Assembly: GCA_963715635.1 (NCBI GenBank)
Contig: OY970261.1
Span: forward strand, 1,922,001-1,986,000
Length of the DNA stretch: 64,000 bases
Direction of reading: 5' to 3'
From: JAPKZH01 sp963715635
GTDB lineage: Bacteria; Acidobacteriota; Aminicenantia; Aminicenantales; UBA4085
Positions 50,308 through 59,662 of the stretch are shown here, piece after piece. The notes under the pieces were generated by a model. That model worked only from the letters and a program-made list of their open reading frames with translations, was not told the DNA's origin and made no database searches. Both the position numbers and the translations under genes were made by a program. Every line of letters begins with the position of its first letter. The first letter of the stretch is position 1.

Positions 50308-53300
50308 AGGATTCTATGGGGATCTCGATCGAGACGGGAATATCGACGCCCTGGACTCTCAAGTAATCATTCCCCAGGGCTCGAATATCAAGGGGATTGC
50401 CCAGGTCGCCACCAGGCTCATGCTTGGAACGGCTGGGGCCTCTTTTCCCGTGGTTTACCTCGACAAAGAGATCGAGAATAAAAAAGCCCTGGTGGCACCC
50501 ATCCTGATCGGCCCTAACACGCTCAGCCAGGAGCTGCAGAGGATTGGAAAGTTGAAAGTCCCCCCGCTCGAAAATGCCTGGGGGATCGCAACAGTCGTCC
50601 CCAAAGCCTTCAACAAATCCAGCGCCCTGGCTTTTCTGGCGGCGGACAATATCGGCCTGGAAAAAATCTTGACCTATTTCAACCAGACATTTCCTTACTT
50701 GGACGAATACAAGGACGGCCAGCGCCAGATCAGCGATGCCGCGGCGGACCTAGAAAAATTTTTTAAAGGAGAGCGCGGCAGCGCCGAGGCCTATCTGGCC
50801 CAAGGCCTAAAAAAGGGCCTCGAGGATTTCAAGGACAAAGAACTGGAATCGTTCAAGGCTGAGATCTATCTGCCCCAGCCCAACCCGAAATTCGAGGAGG
50901 ACGTGAAAAAAAGTCTGGCCGCTTCGCTAAAAACAGAGTCGCTCGAGGTCAAGAGCTTCCTCATGAATGACGGCAAGAAAATCTTCGAGAAGGAGCAGGC
51001 TTTTTCCTGGGAAGCCGACGATGCCCTGAAGCTCATCGAGGAAAAAGTGAAGGGCCTGGCCAACCCAACCATGCCGCTTCGCATAAGCCTGGGCCTCAGC
51101 GAATCGCCGGACATCCGGCAGAAGGTCAAAAAACAGGTCGAGGCCTTGTTTGCCGAAAGCCAAAAGGCTCGCGCCGAAGTCGAAGTTCTTTCGGCCTACA
51201 AGCAGGGCTTTTTCTGGTTGTTGGAAAAAGTTTTGCCGCAGCTTCGGAGTAAGGCTGTCGGCCAAATCGTGATTAGATTCGCCGAGGAAAAGGAAAACCT
51301 GAGCCGGCCCAAAAGGTTTTATTCGGAGCCGGCCCGCTGGCTGCAGGAGCTCTATCCGGTGGATGAGATCATGGCCAGAGACCTCAATCTTCCCCTGGAT
51401 AGGATCCATCTTGAGCTCAAGCCGGCCGGCGAGGCCATTTATGAAGTGATCGCCTATGATCCAAAAAACGTGGTCATGTTCCAGCAGAGCTTTTCGCCGC
51501 GCATCCGGGAAATCCCCTACCTCAAGCCCCTTCCCGAATGGGGAACTGTGAAGCTGACCACGGGGTGGCTGAGAATCGAAGCGGGAAATGACGTGATCAT
51601 CGACACGCCGCTCAAGTGCGACTTGGAAAAGGTCTGGGATTATTACCAGGATGAAGTCCTCAGCCCCGTCTATTCTCAGATTCTGAAAAAAACGGGAAAC
51701 GAGCCGACCTATTCCAAGCAGCCGTATTTCAAGCGGCTGATGGTTGAGCTGTGGGCCAGCGAGCCGGATTTCCGGATCGGTCTGGATGAAGAAATCGTCA
51801 GCTCGCTCGAAGCTCTCCATGATGAGCTCTATTTTGACACGCTCGACTTTCTGAGGGGCATCACCGAGCTGGACGTCGAGGAGCAGGAATTGCCCGAAGA
51901 CACGTCCCGCTTTTCCGCGCCCGGCAATATTTTTCCGGTCATCCATCCTTCTTCGGAAGGAGAGCGCCCCAAGCTGAAAGTGACGTTTGAGGACTGGGCG
52001 GCCTCCTCCCCCCAAATGGTCCTGAAATGGAAAGAAAAGGGCCGTGAAGAGTCCAGCCGCAGGATCGCTTTCCCCGCCCTCAAGCCGAAACCGCTCCAGG
52101 TTCCGGCGCTGATCTACAACGGGCTTGAAGAAAAAATCGAAAGCCTGATCATCGAGCTCGAGTTTGAAAAAGAAAACGAATACTTGGCCTTGCTGGATAT
52201 TCTGGGCTCTTATAGAGAGCTCCTGGATAAAAACCTCCTACCGACGGCGTTGAGCTTGCCGAATCTCAATGCCATCACCCTCAGAATAAAATGCAAGGAT
52301 ATGGAAAAAGAGGAAAAAATCCCGGTCGTCACTCCCGAAACTCAGGAAAAGTCGGCCGCCAGGCCCCTGAAACCGGGAGAAATGATTGTCGATACGACGA
52401 AAATCCTGTCTCCGGAGATGGTCCAGGAAACGGTCAACCGTCTGGCCCAATTCGCGTCTATCAGGGCCTACATCGGGGGAAAATCATTCGAAGGCCGCGA
52501 CGTTCCCGTGATCGAGGTGTACAAGCCGCTCGGCAAGTATATATCAATTCCCCGGCTCATCGCAGCCAAGCCCACGATCTATCTCAGCGGTCGCCAGCAT
52601 GCCAACGAGGTGTCTTCGACGAGTTACATCCTCAAGCTGGCCGAGCTGCTGGCGACGGACAAGACCTACCAGGATTACATCAACAAGGTCAACTTCGTGC
52701 TTCATCCGATGGAAAATCCCGACGGCGCCGCCCTGGCCTTTGACCTCCAGAAATTGACGCCGTTCCACAGCCTCCATGCCGGCCGCTACAGCTCTCTGGG
52801 TATCGATGTGGGCTCCATGGGCGGCAGCTCGCGGCCGATCCTGCCGGAAGCCCTGGTCCGGCGGAACCTGAACAGCAAATGGCAGCCCGACATTTACCTC
52901 AACCTCCACGGATATCCTTCCCACGAATGGGTGCAGCAGTTTTCAAATTATTCGCCGTATCTTTTCCGCGATTACTGGATTCCCCGCGGCTGGTATGCCC
53001 TTTATAGGTCCCTAAGCCTGCCGCTCTACCAAAAGTATAAAGAAGCCGGAGACGAGCTGAAAAGTTTCATCATCACTGAGATGCAGTCGAATGACAAGAT
53101 CAAGGAGTCCAATAAAAAGTTCACCGACCGCTATTTCCGCTGGGCTGCCCGTTGGCAGCCCCATCTCGACTATCTCGAGCTCTACGACGGCGTCAACCTT
53201 TATGCCAAGAGGCGCTCATCCACGGAAAGCCGCCTCTCCCCCCGGACGCAGGTCACCTTCGTCGAGGAAACGCCCGAACTCATGGACGAGACGGCCCGTG

Positions 53301-53476
53301 GCGCCTGGCTCGATTTCCTGTCCCTGCAGGGGTTGAGCTATCTCCGCGCCCACCTCAAATACCTGGCCCAGGCAAAATACGAAACCGTCCGGTTTGAGGA
53401 AGAGGTCCAGGACCGGGTCCGCATCCAGTTTGTCAGGGGCAGGCCGGGGACAGTAAAAAAAGCTGGCAAGGAATAG
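50114..53476 (+). CDS. M14 family zinc carboxypeptidase, main part of the frameshifted gene
   Basis: 1120 residues continuing the 49336 gene (joined length about 1380). About 770 residues of alternating beta and charged helical sequence precede the catalytic domain; residues near IDALDSQVII repeat the DGDGN-like style of the N-terminus. The M14 domain is near the C-terminus, with zinc ligands in SGRQHANEV (His, Glu) and NLHGYPSHEW (His), the ENPDGAALAF segment and a late Glu in FVEETPEL that may be the general base. Predicted role: extracellular peptide or peptidoglycan stem hydrolysis. An in-frame TTG at 50153 has no ribosome site, so this is a continuation, not an independent gene. Confidence 0.82.
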   Translation, partial: KKRDVLSYPGCAQLTLSLRYGKKNLQTVIPRLGFPRRMLTPSFKDSPRADGAGKEFDLLSLLTTKGFYGDLDRDGNIDALDSQVIIPQGSNIKGIAQVATRLMLGTAGASFPVVYLDKEIENKKALVAPILIGPNTLSQELQRIGKLKVPPLENAWGIATVVPKAFNKSSALAFLAADNIGLEKILTYFNQTFPYLDEYKDGQRQISDAAADLEKFFKGERGSAEAYLAQGLKKGLEDFKDKELESFKAEIYLPQPNPKFEEDVKKSLAASLKTESLEVKSFLMNDGKKIFEKEQAFSWEADDALKLIEEKVKGLANPTMPLRISLGLSESPDIRQKVKKQVEALFAESQKARAEVEVLSAYKQGFFWLLEKVLPQLRSKAVGQIVIRFAEEKENLSRPKRFYSEPARWLQELYPVDEIMARDLNLPLDRIHLELKPAGEAIYEVIAYDPKNVVMFQQSFSPRIREIPYLKPLPEWGTVKLTTGWLRIEAGNDVIIDTPLKCDLEKVWDYYQDEVLSPVYSQILKKTGNEPTYSKQPYFKRLMVELWASEPDFRIGLDEEIVSSLEALHDELYFDTLDFLRGITELDVEEQELPEDTSRFSAPGNIFPVIHPSSEGERPKLKVTFEDWAASSPQMVLKWKEKGREESSRRIAFPALKPKPLQVPALIYNGLEEKIESLIIELEFEKENEYLALLDILGSYRELLDKNLLPTALSLPNLNAITLRIKCKDMEKEEKIPVVTPETQEKSAARPLKPGEMIVDTTKILSPEMVQETVNRLAQFASIRAYIGGKSFEGRDVPVIEVYKPLGKYISIPRLIAAKPTIYLSGRQHANEVSSTSYILKLAELLATDKTYQDYINKVNFVLHPMENPDGAALAFDLQKLTPFHSLHAGRYSSLGIDVGSMGGSSRPILPEALVRRNLNSKWQPDIYLNLHGYPSHEWVQQFSNYSPYLFRDYWIPRGWYALYRSLSLPLYQKYKEAGDELKSFIITEMQSNDKIKESNKKFTDRYFRWAARWQPHLDYLELYDGVNLYAKRRSSTESRLSPRTQVTFVEETPELMDETARGAWLDFLSLQGLSYLRAHLKYLAQAKYETVRFEEEVQDRVRIQFVRGRPGTVKKAGKE

Positions 53477-53490
53477 AATTTTTTAAATCG

Positions 53491-53519
53491 TTGTCAATCC
53501 GGGACAAAATTGATAAGAT
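53491..53519 (+). promoter_or_regulatory. Promoter of the sigma54 activator gene
   Basis: TTGTCA (53491-53496), 17-base spacer, TAAGAT (53514-53519), with a leader of about 37 bases. The regulator is thus transcribed by the housekeeping sigma factor rather than sigma54. Confidence 0.55.
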
Positions 53520-53562
53520 AGCGTTCAAGACCTGAACAGGGGCCGATCTTAAAGCGGAAATC

Positions 53563-54924
53563 ATGGGATCTTTTGAGAATCTTCTGATCATCGGAAAAGA
53601 GACCTCCTTGTACGAAATGCTCGAGGCCTCGCCGGTGGCCGCGGCGTTCAAGCTCCATTTTTGCCGCGCCGAACAAGACATTCTAGGTTTCATGAAAACT
53701 CATCCGATGCGCATCGCCATCCTTGATATTGAAGACGTCCCCAAAGACAAGCAGGCTTTGTTGCGGAAGCTCAAAAAATTCGATCCACTCCTCTATGTCA
53801 TCGTCATCGGTGACCCCGTCCCTCCCGAAGACGTGCTGGACTGGATCCATCAGGGAGCGTCGGATTTTTTGGCTAAACCCCTGGAGGTCGAGACGATCCA
53901 CGAAGCCCTCAAAAGAGTCGCCGAAAAACGAGACCTGCGACGGGAGACCTTCCTTCTCGAAAGAAAACTGGAAAAGAAATATGTTTTCCAAGACATGATC
54001 AGCAAGAATCCTTATATGCTCGAAATCTTCGGCCTGATCGAAAACATCGCCAAATATTTCACAAGCGTCCTCATCACGGGCGAGACCGGCACCGGAAAAG
54101 AGGTGGTGGCCCGCGCCGTGCACAACCTGAGCGGGGTCCGCAGTCAAAAGCTCGTGGTTTGCGACTGCGCCTCGATCCCGGAAAACCTTTTTGAATCAGA
54201 GCTCTTCGGTTATGTCCGCGGCGCTTTCACGGGCGCCGACCGTAACAAGCGCGGACTGTTCGAAGAGGCCCATGAAAGCACGATTTTCCTGGATGAAATC
54301 GGGGATATCCCGATGCCCGTCCAGGCCAAGCTCCTCCGCGTGCTCGAAAGCCACCAGTTTCGGCCCCTCGGCTCGAACGACGTGAAATACGTCAATGTCA
54401 GAGTCATCGCCGCCTCCAACCGGAACCTGGCCGCAGCGATCAAGCAGAACGCCTTCAGGGAGGACCTCTACCACCGGATGAATCGCGTCGAGATCCATCT
54501 GCCCCCGCTGCGAGAAAGGCCCGAAGACATTCCCCTGCTCGTTCGGCATTTTCTCAGCAGGTACAACAAGGCCTATAACAAGGCCATCAAGGGAGTGTCC
54601 CGGGATGTCCAAAAGTTGTTCCTCCGGTATGACTGGCCGGGCAATATCCGCGAGCTGGAAAATGTCCTGCAAAGCGCCGCCCTTGTCTCGAAAAAAGATT
54701 TCATCGACCTGGGCGATTTGCCCAAAAACCTCAGGGATTTTCTGCCGGTGCGGAGTCAAATGCCCTTTATCGACAAAGAAAACCTTTCCACGCTGGATGA
54801 CCTGGAGAAAGAATATATATCCTATCTGCTTAGAGTGACGAACCACAACCTGAAGAAAACGGCGAAGATCCTGAATATCTCGCGGACGACCCTTTATAAT
54901 AAGATCGGTAAATACAGCCTTTAA
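53563..54924 (+). CDS. Sigma54-dependent transcriptional activator with divergent receiver
   Basis: 453 residues in the NtrC layout. The first 125 form a receiver-like domain with the phospho-Asp position kept (AILDIED) and Lys in AKPLE, but without the N-terminal acidic pair that binds Mg (reads IIGKETS), so phosphorylation is doubtful. Residues 145-375 are the AAA+ domain with GETGTGKE (Walker A), GAFTGAD (sigma54 contact loop) and IFLDEIGD (Walker B). The C-terminus is a Fis-type helix-turn-helix (LKKTAKILNISRTTLYNK). No histidine kinase is adjacent, and no -24/-12 sigma54 promoter was recognised nearby, so its targets lie elsewhere. Confidence 0.92.
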   Translation: MGSFENLLIIGKETSLYEMLEASPVAAAFKLHFCRAEQDILGFMKTHPMRIAILDIEDVPKDKQALLRKLKKFDPLLYVIVIGDPVPPEDVLDWIHQGASDFLAKPLEVETIHEALKRVAEKRDLRRETFLLERKLEKKYVFQDMISKNPYMLEIFGLIENIAKYFTSVLITGETGTGKEVVARAVHNLSGVRSQKLVVCDCASIPENLFESELFGYVRGAFTGADRNKRGLFEEAHESTIFLDEIGDIPMPVQAKLLRVLESHQFRPLGSNDVKYVNVRVIAASNRNLAAAIKQNAFREDLYHRMNRVEIHLPPLRERPEDIPLLVRHFLSRYNKAYNKAIKGVSRDVQKLFLRYDWPGNIRELENVLQSAALVSKKDFIDLGDLPKNLRDFLPVRSQMPFIDKENLSTLDDLEKEYISYLLRVTNHNLKKTAKILNISRTTLYNKIGKYSL

Positions 54925-54942
54925 TAAGGGATCGACCCAAAC

Positions 54943-56268
54943 TCAATGGGCGCTTCTCTTCCTCCAGGAAATATAGTACAAAGGCAGCCCGGCCAGGATG
55001 ATCGCCGTCCCGATCATGGACTTGCCGAACGATCGGGCGAAGACATTTAGCACGACCGCAGCCGAGATCAGGAAAAACAAGAGGGGCACCACCGGATATC
55101 CCCAAGCCCGGTACGGCCGCGGCGCCTCCGGCATTTTTTTTCTAAGTAAGATCAATGCCAAGGCCGTCAGGCCGAAGAAAATCCAATCGCCAAAAGTCAC
55201 ATATTGAAGGAGCTGGCCGTACGTGTTGGTCAACAGCAGGCAGGACGCCCATGCCGCCTGGAGAAAAATGGAGACGTGAGGAGTCCCCCAGCGGGAATGG
55301 AGCCGAGCAGCCGACGGCAGAAACGCTCCGGTCTTGGCCATGACATAATAGACTCTCGCTCCCGTGAGAACAAACACGTTCGTGATCCCGAAGGTGGAGA
55401 TGATGATCGCCAGCGAAATGAACTTCGCTCCCCACGGCCCGACCATGGCCTCGAACGCATCCGAGGCCAACTTCGTCGAGCGGCTGATCTCCCCCAGCGG
55501 AAGGGCTCTGACATAGACAACGTTGGAAAGCACGTAAACGGCGACGACCAGGCTGACCCCGGAGATAATGGCCAGAGGCATGGTTCGCGACGGATTCTTC
55601 ACTTCGCCGGCCACGAAGTTGAGGTTCTGCCAGCCGCCATAGGAAAAAAGGGCGGGCATCAGTGCCAACCCCATCGCACTCAAGATACTTAGGTGGATCC
55701 CCTCAGGAAATAAAGGGCCGGGAGAAAAATGGGGCGCCTTGAACCAGACAATGCCAACGCCGATCAGGGCGATGAGCGCCAAGATTTTCAGCATTGTAAA
55801 CACATTCTGGACGATGCTCCCAGGCTTGATCCCTAAAAAATTGACGAACGACAGACACCAGATAATACCCGCGGCCAGCAGGCTGACCCCGACGTCCGTC
55901 ATCGGCACGAAGCGGCTGATGAAGCGGGCGCACGTGTATGACACGGCGGCAATAGCGCCCGTCTGGATCGTGCTGAAGAGGGTCCAGCCGAAGAGAAACC
56001 CGAGCCAGGGGGAAAAGGCGCGCTCTAAATAGACGACCTGCCCTCCGGACTGGGGAAACATGGAGCCGAGCTCGGCAAAACAGAGCCCGCCCAGAAAAGC
56101 GACGACGCCGCCGACGCTCCAGACCAGAAGCAATTGGGAGGACGACTGCAGGAACTTGGCGCTTTCCGAGGAATTCATGAAAATGCCGGCGCCGATCATC
56201 GCGCCGCTCGAGATCATGGCCGCGTCGAACAGGTTGAGTTTCCGGCGCGATATTCTCTTTTCGTCCAT
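54943..56268 (-). CDS. APC family amino-acid permease
   Basis: 441-residue transporter with about twelve helices. The first begins FDAAMISSGAMIGAGIFMNSSESA, the unwound binding helix of APC carriers; LGSMFPQSGGQVVYLERAF is the conserved loop after helix 2. It resembles the LAT-type/serine-threonine exchange group, but the substrate is open. It is convergent with the sigma54 activator (18-base gap) and divergent from the 56375 gene. It differs from the other APC protein at 23036 in length and first helix, so the two are not recent duplicates. Confidence 0.9.
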   Translation of the reverse strand: MDEKRISRRKLNLFDAAMISSGAMIGAGIFMNSSESAKFLQSSSQLLLVWSVGGVVAFLGGLCFAELGSMFPQSGGQVVYLERAFSPWLGFLFGWTLFSTIQTGAIAAVSYTCARFISRFVPMTDVGVSLLAAGIIWCLSFVNFLGIKPGSIVQNVFTMLKILALIALIGVGIVWFKAPHFSPGPLFPEGIHLSILSAMGLALMPALFSYGGWQNLNFVAGEVKNPSRTMPLAIISGVSLVVAVYVLSNVVYVRALPLGEISRSTKLASDAFEAMVGPWGAKFISLAIIISTFGITNVFVLTGARVYYVMAKTGAFLPSAARLHSRWGTPHVSIFLQAAWASCLLLTNTYGQLLQYVTFGDWIFFGLTALALILLRKKMPEAPRPYRAWGYPVVPLLFFLISAAVVLNVFARSFGKSMIGTAIILAGLPLYYISWRKRSAH

Positions 56269-56322
56269 TTCTCTAACTAATACACAATCGCGGGCGGAAA
56301 ATCAAACGAACGAAAAAAGGTT

Positions 56323-56350
56323 TTGAAATCTGCGGGTTTTTCCGTAGAAT
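56323..56350 (+). promoter_or_regulatory. Promoter of the LolA-like gene
   Basis: TTGAAA (56323-56328), 16-base spacer, TAGAAT (56345-56350), then AGGAGGA before the ATG at 56375. Confidence 0.5.
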
Positions 56351-56374
56351 ATTAGGTTGAAATAGGAGGAGACA

Positions 56375-57103
56375 ATGAAACGAACGCTCAAAATCTGTTT
56401 TTTAGGCATGTTTTTAGTCAGCCTCTCCACAGCGGCGGGCTATAGCCAGACGGCTAAAGAGATTCTCGAGAAGATGATCGATGCCCAGGGCGGCCAAAAA
56501 GTTCTGGCGGCGATCAAGGACACGACCATCAACGCCAGCGTCGAACTCATTCAGCAGGGCATGAGCGGAAGCCTGACCATCTACCAGAAAGAGCCCGATA
56601 AGATGCGCATGGATATCGAGATCGCCGGCCAAACATTCACCCAGGCCTTTGACGGCAAAACAGCCTGGCAGACGAACCCCATGACGGGAGCGACAGAGTT
56701 GATGTCCGAAAGCGACTCCAAGAATTTTAAAAAGCAGGCCATGGGCAACGATTCTTTTATCCATCCCGATAAATACGGCATCACCTATGCCTCTAAAGGG
56801 AAAGAAAAGATCCAGGACAAGGAATACCTGGTCCTGGAACAATCCTATTCCGACGGCCAGACGATCACGATGGACATCGATCCAGCCACGTATTTGACAT
56901 ATAGAGCCAAAGTCAAGGTCAACCAGATGGGAGTGGAGATCGATCAGGAGACGATCTATGGGGACTACAGAAAAGAGGGCGATACGATCTCGGCTCATTC
57001 CATGACGATTTTCCAGAACGGCGTCGAATTCATGAGGATGGCGTTCACCAAGGTGACCTTCAACAAAGGCTTCGACGATTCCTTCTTCAAGATGTCGAAA
57101 TAG
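56375..57103 (+). CDS. Exported LolA/outer-membrane-lipoprotein-sorting-like protein
   Basis: 242 residues. A signal peptide (TLKICFLGMFLVSLSTAAG) is followed by AKEILEKMIDAQGGQKVLAAIKD, the usual opening of LolA-like and similar lipid-binding exported proteins, and then beta strands of a half-barrel (GSLTIYQKEPDKMRMDIEI, AFDGKTAWQTNPMTG, YLVLEQSYSDGQTITMDID). It may carry a lipid or lipoprotein, or be a periplasmic protein of that fold with another role. It neighbours the lpx/bam operon but is on the other strand, with a 19-base convergent gap. AGGAGGA precedes the ATG. Confidence 0.8.
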   Translation: MKRTLKICFLGMFLVSLSTAAGYSQTAKEILEKMIDAQGGQKVLAAIKDTTINASVELIQQGMSGSLTIYQKEPDKMRMDIEIAGQTFTQAFDGKTAWQTNPMTGATELMSESDSKNFKKQAMGNDSFIHPDKYGITYASKGKEKIQDKEYLVLEQSYSDGQTITMDIDPATYLTYRAKVKVNQMGVEIDQETIYGDYRKEGDTISAHSMTIFQNGVEFMRMAFTKVTFNKGFDDSFFKMSK

Positions 57104-57121
57104 GTCCGCCAATCAAAATCG

Positions 57122-58039
57122 TCACGTAGTCTCGACTTCCTTCAAGACATCATAAGCCAGACGGAGGGCGCGCAGGCCTTCCTCGCCGCTGACCTTTCCC
57201 GGTCTGCCTTCGGCCTGGCAGCGCAGGAAATTTTCCAACTCTTTTTTGAGCGGCTCTTCCTTCTTGATTTTTAGCGTCTTGATATCGGTCTGCCGGCCGC
57301 TCAGAGGAAACACCTTGACCTCCTGGTCGATATAGTCGATCGAATAATACGAAGTGGGCTCGAAGATCCTGAGCTTGCGGACCTTGCCCTGGTGGACGCG
57401 GCTGGCGGTCAGGGTCGCCACACAGCCGGATTTGAACTCGAGGCGGGCATTGGCAATATCGATCTTCTCGGAGAGAACGTGGATCCCGGACGAGCGGATG
57501 ACGCCGACCTCATCCTTGATCAGGGCCAGGATGATGTCGAGGTCATGGATCATGAGGTCGAGGACGACGTCGACATCGAGCGAGCGCGCCGAGAACGATC
57601 CCAGCCTCTGGACCTCGATGAACTTGGGCTCGGAAATCATGGTCTCGACGGCTTCGACGGCCGGGTTGAACCTTTCCAGATGTCCGACCTGGAGGATCAA
57701 GCCGTTCTTTTTTGCCAGGTCGACGAGCTGCTCGGCCTGAGCGATGGTTTCCGTGATGGGTTTTTCGACCAGGACATGCTTTCCATTTTTGAGAAGGCTC
57801 ATCGAGATCCGGAAATGTTCGGAGGTGGGGGTGGAGACGATCCCGGCGTCGATCTCATCCAGCATGTCTTCATAGTTCTGGTAGTACTTCACGCCGTGGC
57901 GGTTCCCGATTTCGAGCGCCCTTTTAAAATCGATGTCGGCCACGGCCTCGAGCTCGGCTTCTTCCAGATAGGAAATGATCCGGGCATGCTGCATGCCCAG
58001 ATATCCGACTCCGATGATTCCGACTCTGACTTTATCCAT
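57122..58039 (-). CDS. Gfo/Idh/MocA oxidoreductase in the lipid A operon (GnnA-like)
   Basis: 305-residue NAD-dependent oxidoreductase: Rossmann motif GIIGVGYLGMQHA, catalytic Lys in VLVEKPI, VGHLERFNP, and the second-half motif DLMIHDLDI. It is the last gene of the lpx/bam operon, starting 10 bases after lpxI. In bacteria that build lipid A on 2,3-diamino-sugar, GnnA of this family oxidises UDP-GlcNAc at C3 before an aminotransferase (GnnB) acts, and it sits next to lpxA. That role is a good inference from position, but GnnB is not in the window, and other nucleotide-sugar oxidations are possible. ATG at 58039 is the first after the lpxI stop. Confidence 0.88.
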   Translation of the reverse strand: MDKVRVGIIGVGYLGMQHARIISYLEEAELEAVADIDFKRALEIGNRHGVKYYQNYEDMLDEIDAGIVSTPTSEHFRISMSLLKNGKHVLVEKPITETIAQAEQLVDLAKKNGLILQVGHLERFNPAVEAVETMISEPKFIEVQRLGSFSARSLDVDVVLDLMIHDLDIILALIKDEVGVIRSSGIHVLSEKIDIANARLEFKSGCVATLTASRVHQGKVRKLRIFEPTSYYSIDYIDQEVKVFPLSGRQTDIKTLKIKKEEPLKKELENFLRCQAEGRPGKVSGEEGLRALRLAYDVLKEVETT

Positions 58040-58049
58040 CAGGGATTGG

Positions 58050-58859
58050 CTAGGCCTTCTTGGCGACGACGGCGATGCCGTTGGCATTGGCCAGGGCGAT
58101 CACATCGTCTTTCTGGAAAAGGGCCACTCTATCCGCTTCGATGCAGAGGGCCCTCCCCTTTGCCTTGATCAAGTTCCTAAGGGTTTCGATTCCGACGGCC
58201 GGGACATCGATCCGCATGTCCTGGTGGGTGCGCCCGACTTTAATCACGGTGATGCCCTTGCCAGCCAGCCGGCCCCCCCTTTTCATCGTCTCGTCCGTGC
58301 CTTCCATGCCTTCCACGGCCGCCACACACCTGTCCTTGACGACAATCGTCTGCCCGATGTCTAAATCGGCAAGGGTCCTGGCGATCCTCCACCCAAAATC
58401 GATATCGGCCAGGGCTTCCCGCGACGGCTGCGCCTCGGTGAGCACACCCTCCCGGCAGAAATACGGTTGCAGCAGAAAGGAGGGGTCCTTGACCGAAATC
58501 CCCTGCTTCTCTAAAAATTCAAAGAGCGCCTCGAGCAGCGATGTCGGAGTCTCATCCTTCACTTGAGCCAACAGCCGTCCGGCGGCTTCGTCAAAGCCGG
58601 GCTTTGTGTAAATCGAGCGTGGGTCAACCTTGCCCAGCAGAAGCACTTCGCGGATTTCATATTTTTGAAAAAAAGACACCAATTTTTGGATTTCCCCCGG
58701 CTCGAGCCAAGCGAAGACAGCGGCCTTTAGCTCGAGGCCGGGATCGGCCTCTCCCCGAATGCCGGCCACGACGCAGTCCAGGCCCTGCCGCTTCGCTTCT
58801 TCGAGCGCTTCCAGGGGAAATCCCCCCGATCCAGCCACTATGCCAATTCGAGTTCCCAT
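58050..58859 (-). CDS. lpxI: UDP-2,3-diacylglucosamine pyrophosphatase LpxI
   Basis: 269-residue LpxI-type enzyme, which cleaves UDP-2,3-diacylglucosamine to lipid X in lipid A synthesis and replaces LpxH in many non-gamma lineages. It has the N-terminal RIGIVAGSGGFPLEALEEAK, the LLGKVDP segment and the C-terminal domain with VVKDRCVAAVEGMEGTDE and VGRTHQDMRIDVPAVG, which carry the active-site Asp and other conserved residues. The start at 58859 lies inside the end of lpxA (22-base overlap), so translation is coupled. A much longer in-frame reading to 59195 is rejected, as it would run through lpxA. Confidence 0.93.
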   Translation of the reverse strand: MGTRIGIVAGSGGFPLEALEEAKRQGLDCVVAGIRGEADPGLELKAAVFAWLEPGEIQKLVSFFQKYEIREVLLLGKVDPRSIYTKPGFDEAAGRLLAQVKDETPTSLLEALFEFLEKQGISVKDPSFLLQPYFCREGVLTEAQPSREALADIDFGWRIARTLADLDIGQTIVVKDRCVAAVEGMEGTDETMKRGGRLAGKGITVIKVGRTHQDMRIDVPAVGIETLRNLIKAKGRALCIEADRVALFQKDDVIALANANGIAVVAKKA

Positions 58860-59662
58860 TGGTCCGTCGTCTTTTTGATAATGCCTCTTTTGGAGGATTG
58901 CACGAATTTGATGATTTCGTCGCGGTCTTCCCCCGGGGGAAACTGCGATTGAATTGTTTCTAAAGCCTGGGTCGTGTTCAGGTCCGAATAGAAGAACAGC
59001 CTGAACATCTCCTTGAGCGCAGCGATTCTCTCGTTCGAGAATCCCTTGCGCCGTAAGCCGATGACATTCAGCCCGTAGATATGGATCGGCCTCATGCCGG
59101 CCACGCGGCAGAACGGAAGAACATCCTGGGTGATCACCGAGAATCCGCCGACGAACGCGTATTTCCCGATGCGGCAGAATTGGTGAACGCCGCAAAAAGC
59201 GCTCATGTAGACATGGTCCTCGACGAGGACGTGCCCTCCCAGAGTCGTCGCATTGGTCAGAATGGTGTGGTTTCCAACCTGGCAGTCATGCCCGACGTGG
59301 ACATAGGCCATGAAATAGTTATCGCTGCCGATGTACGTCAGCCCCCCGCCTTTGACCGTCCCGCGCTGGACGGTGATGGACTCGCGGAAAAAATTTCGGT
59401 CGCCGATCTTGACCTGCGTTTCCTCATCCCGATACCCGACATCCTGGGGTTCGCTGCCGATTGTGGAGAATGGGGAAAAGTGACAATCCGCGCCGATGTC
59501 CGTCCGGCCGTCGATCACGACATGGGCATCCAGGCGTGTGTTTTTGTGGATGGAGACGTGTTCCCCGATAACGCAGTTCGGGCCGATCCAGACCCCGGAA
59601 TCCAGCTTGGCCTTGGCATGGACGGACGCCGAAGGATGGAGGAAGACGTCATTTCCGGGCAT
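58838..59662 (-). CDS. lpxA: UDP-N-acetylglucosamine acyltransferase LpxA
   Basis: 274-residue acyltransferase catalysing the first step of lipid A synthesis, transfer of a 3-hydroxyacyl group from acyl carrier protein. It is a left-handed beta-helix of hexapeptide repeats (IGPNCVIGEHVSIHKNT, VGHDCQVGNHTILTN) with the catalytic His in AYVHVGHD, and a helical C-terminal domain starting IHIYGLNVIGLRRKGFS. Its start overlaps fabZ by 14 bases and its end overlaps lpxI by 22. An ester- or amide-linking preference cannot be judged from motifs alone, but GnnA-like 57122 suggests a diamino acceptor. Confidence 0.95.
   Translation of the reverse strand: MPGNDVFLHPSASVHAKAKLDSGVWIGPNCVIGEHVSIHKNTRLDAHVVIDGRTDIGADCHFSPFSTIGSEPQDVGYRDEETQVKIGDRNFFRESITVQRGTVKGGGLTYIGSDNYFMAYVHVGHDCQVGNHTILTNATTLGGHVLVEDHVYMSAFCGVHQFCRIGKYAFVGGFSVITQDVLPFCRVAGMRPIHIYGLNVIGLRRKGFSNERIAALKEMFRLFFYSDLNTTQALETIQSQFPPGEDRDEIIKFVQSSKRGIIKKTTDQWELELA

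Noticed and set aside
50927..52015. 362-codon minus-strand open frame inside the M14 gene
   Set aside because: No recognisable family, and it lies wholly opposite a protein-like frame; a shadow of biased codon use.
58860..59195. Long N-terminal extension of lpxI
   Set aside because: It would run through lpxA in another frame; the extension is Arg/His-rich and the LpxI family start fits 58859.
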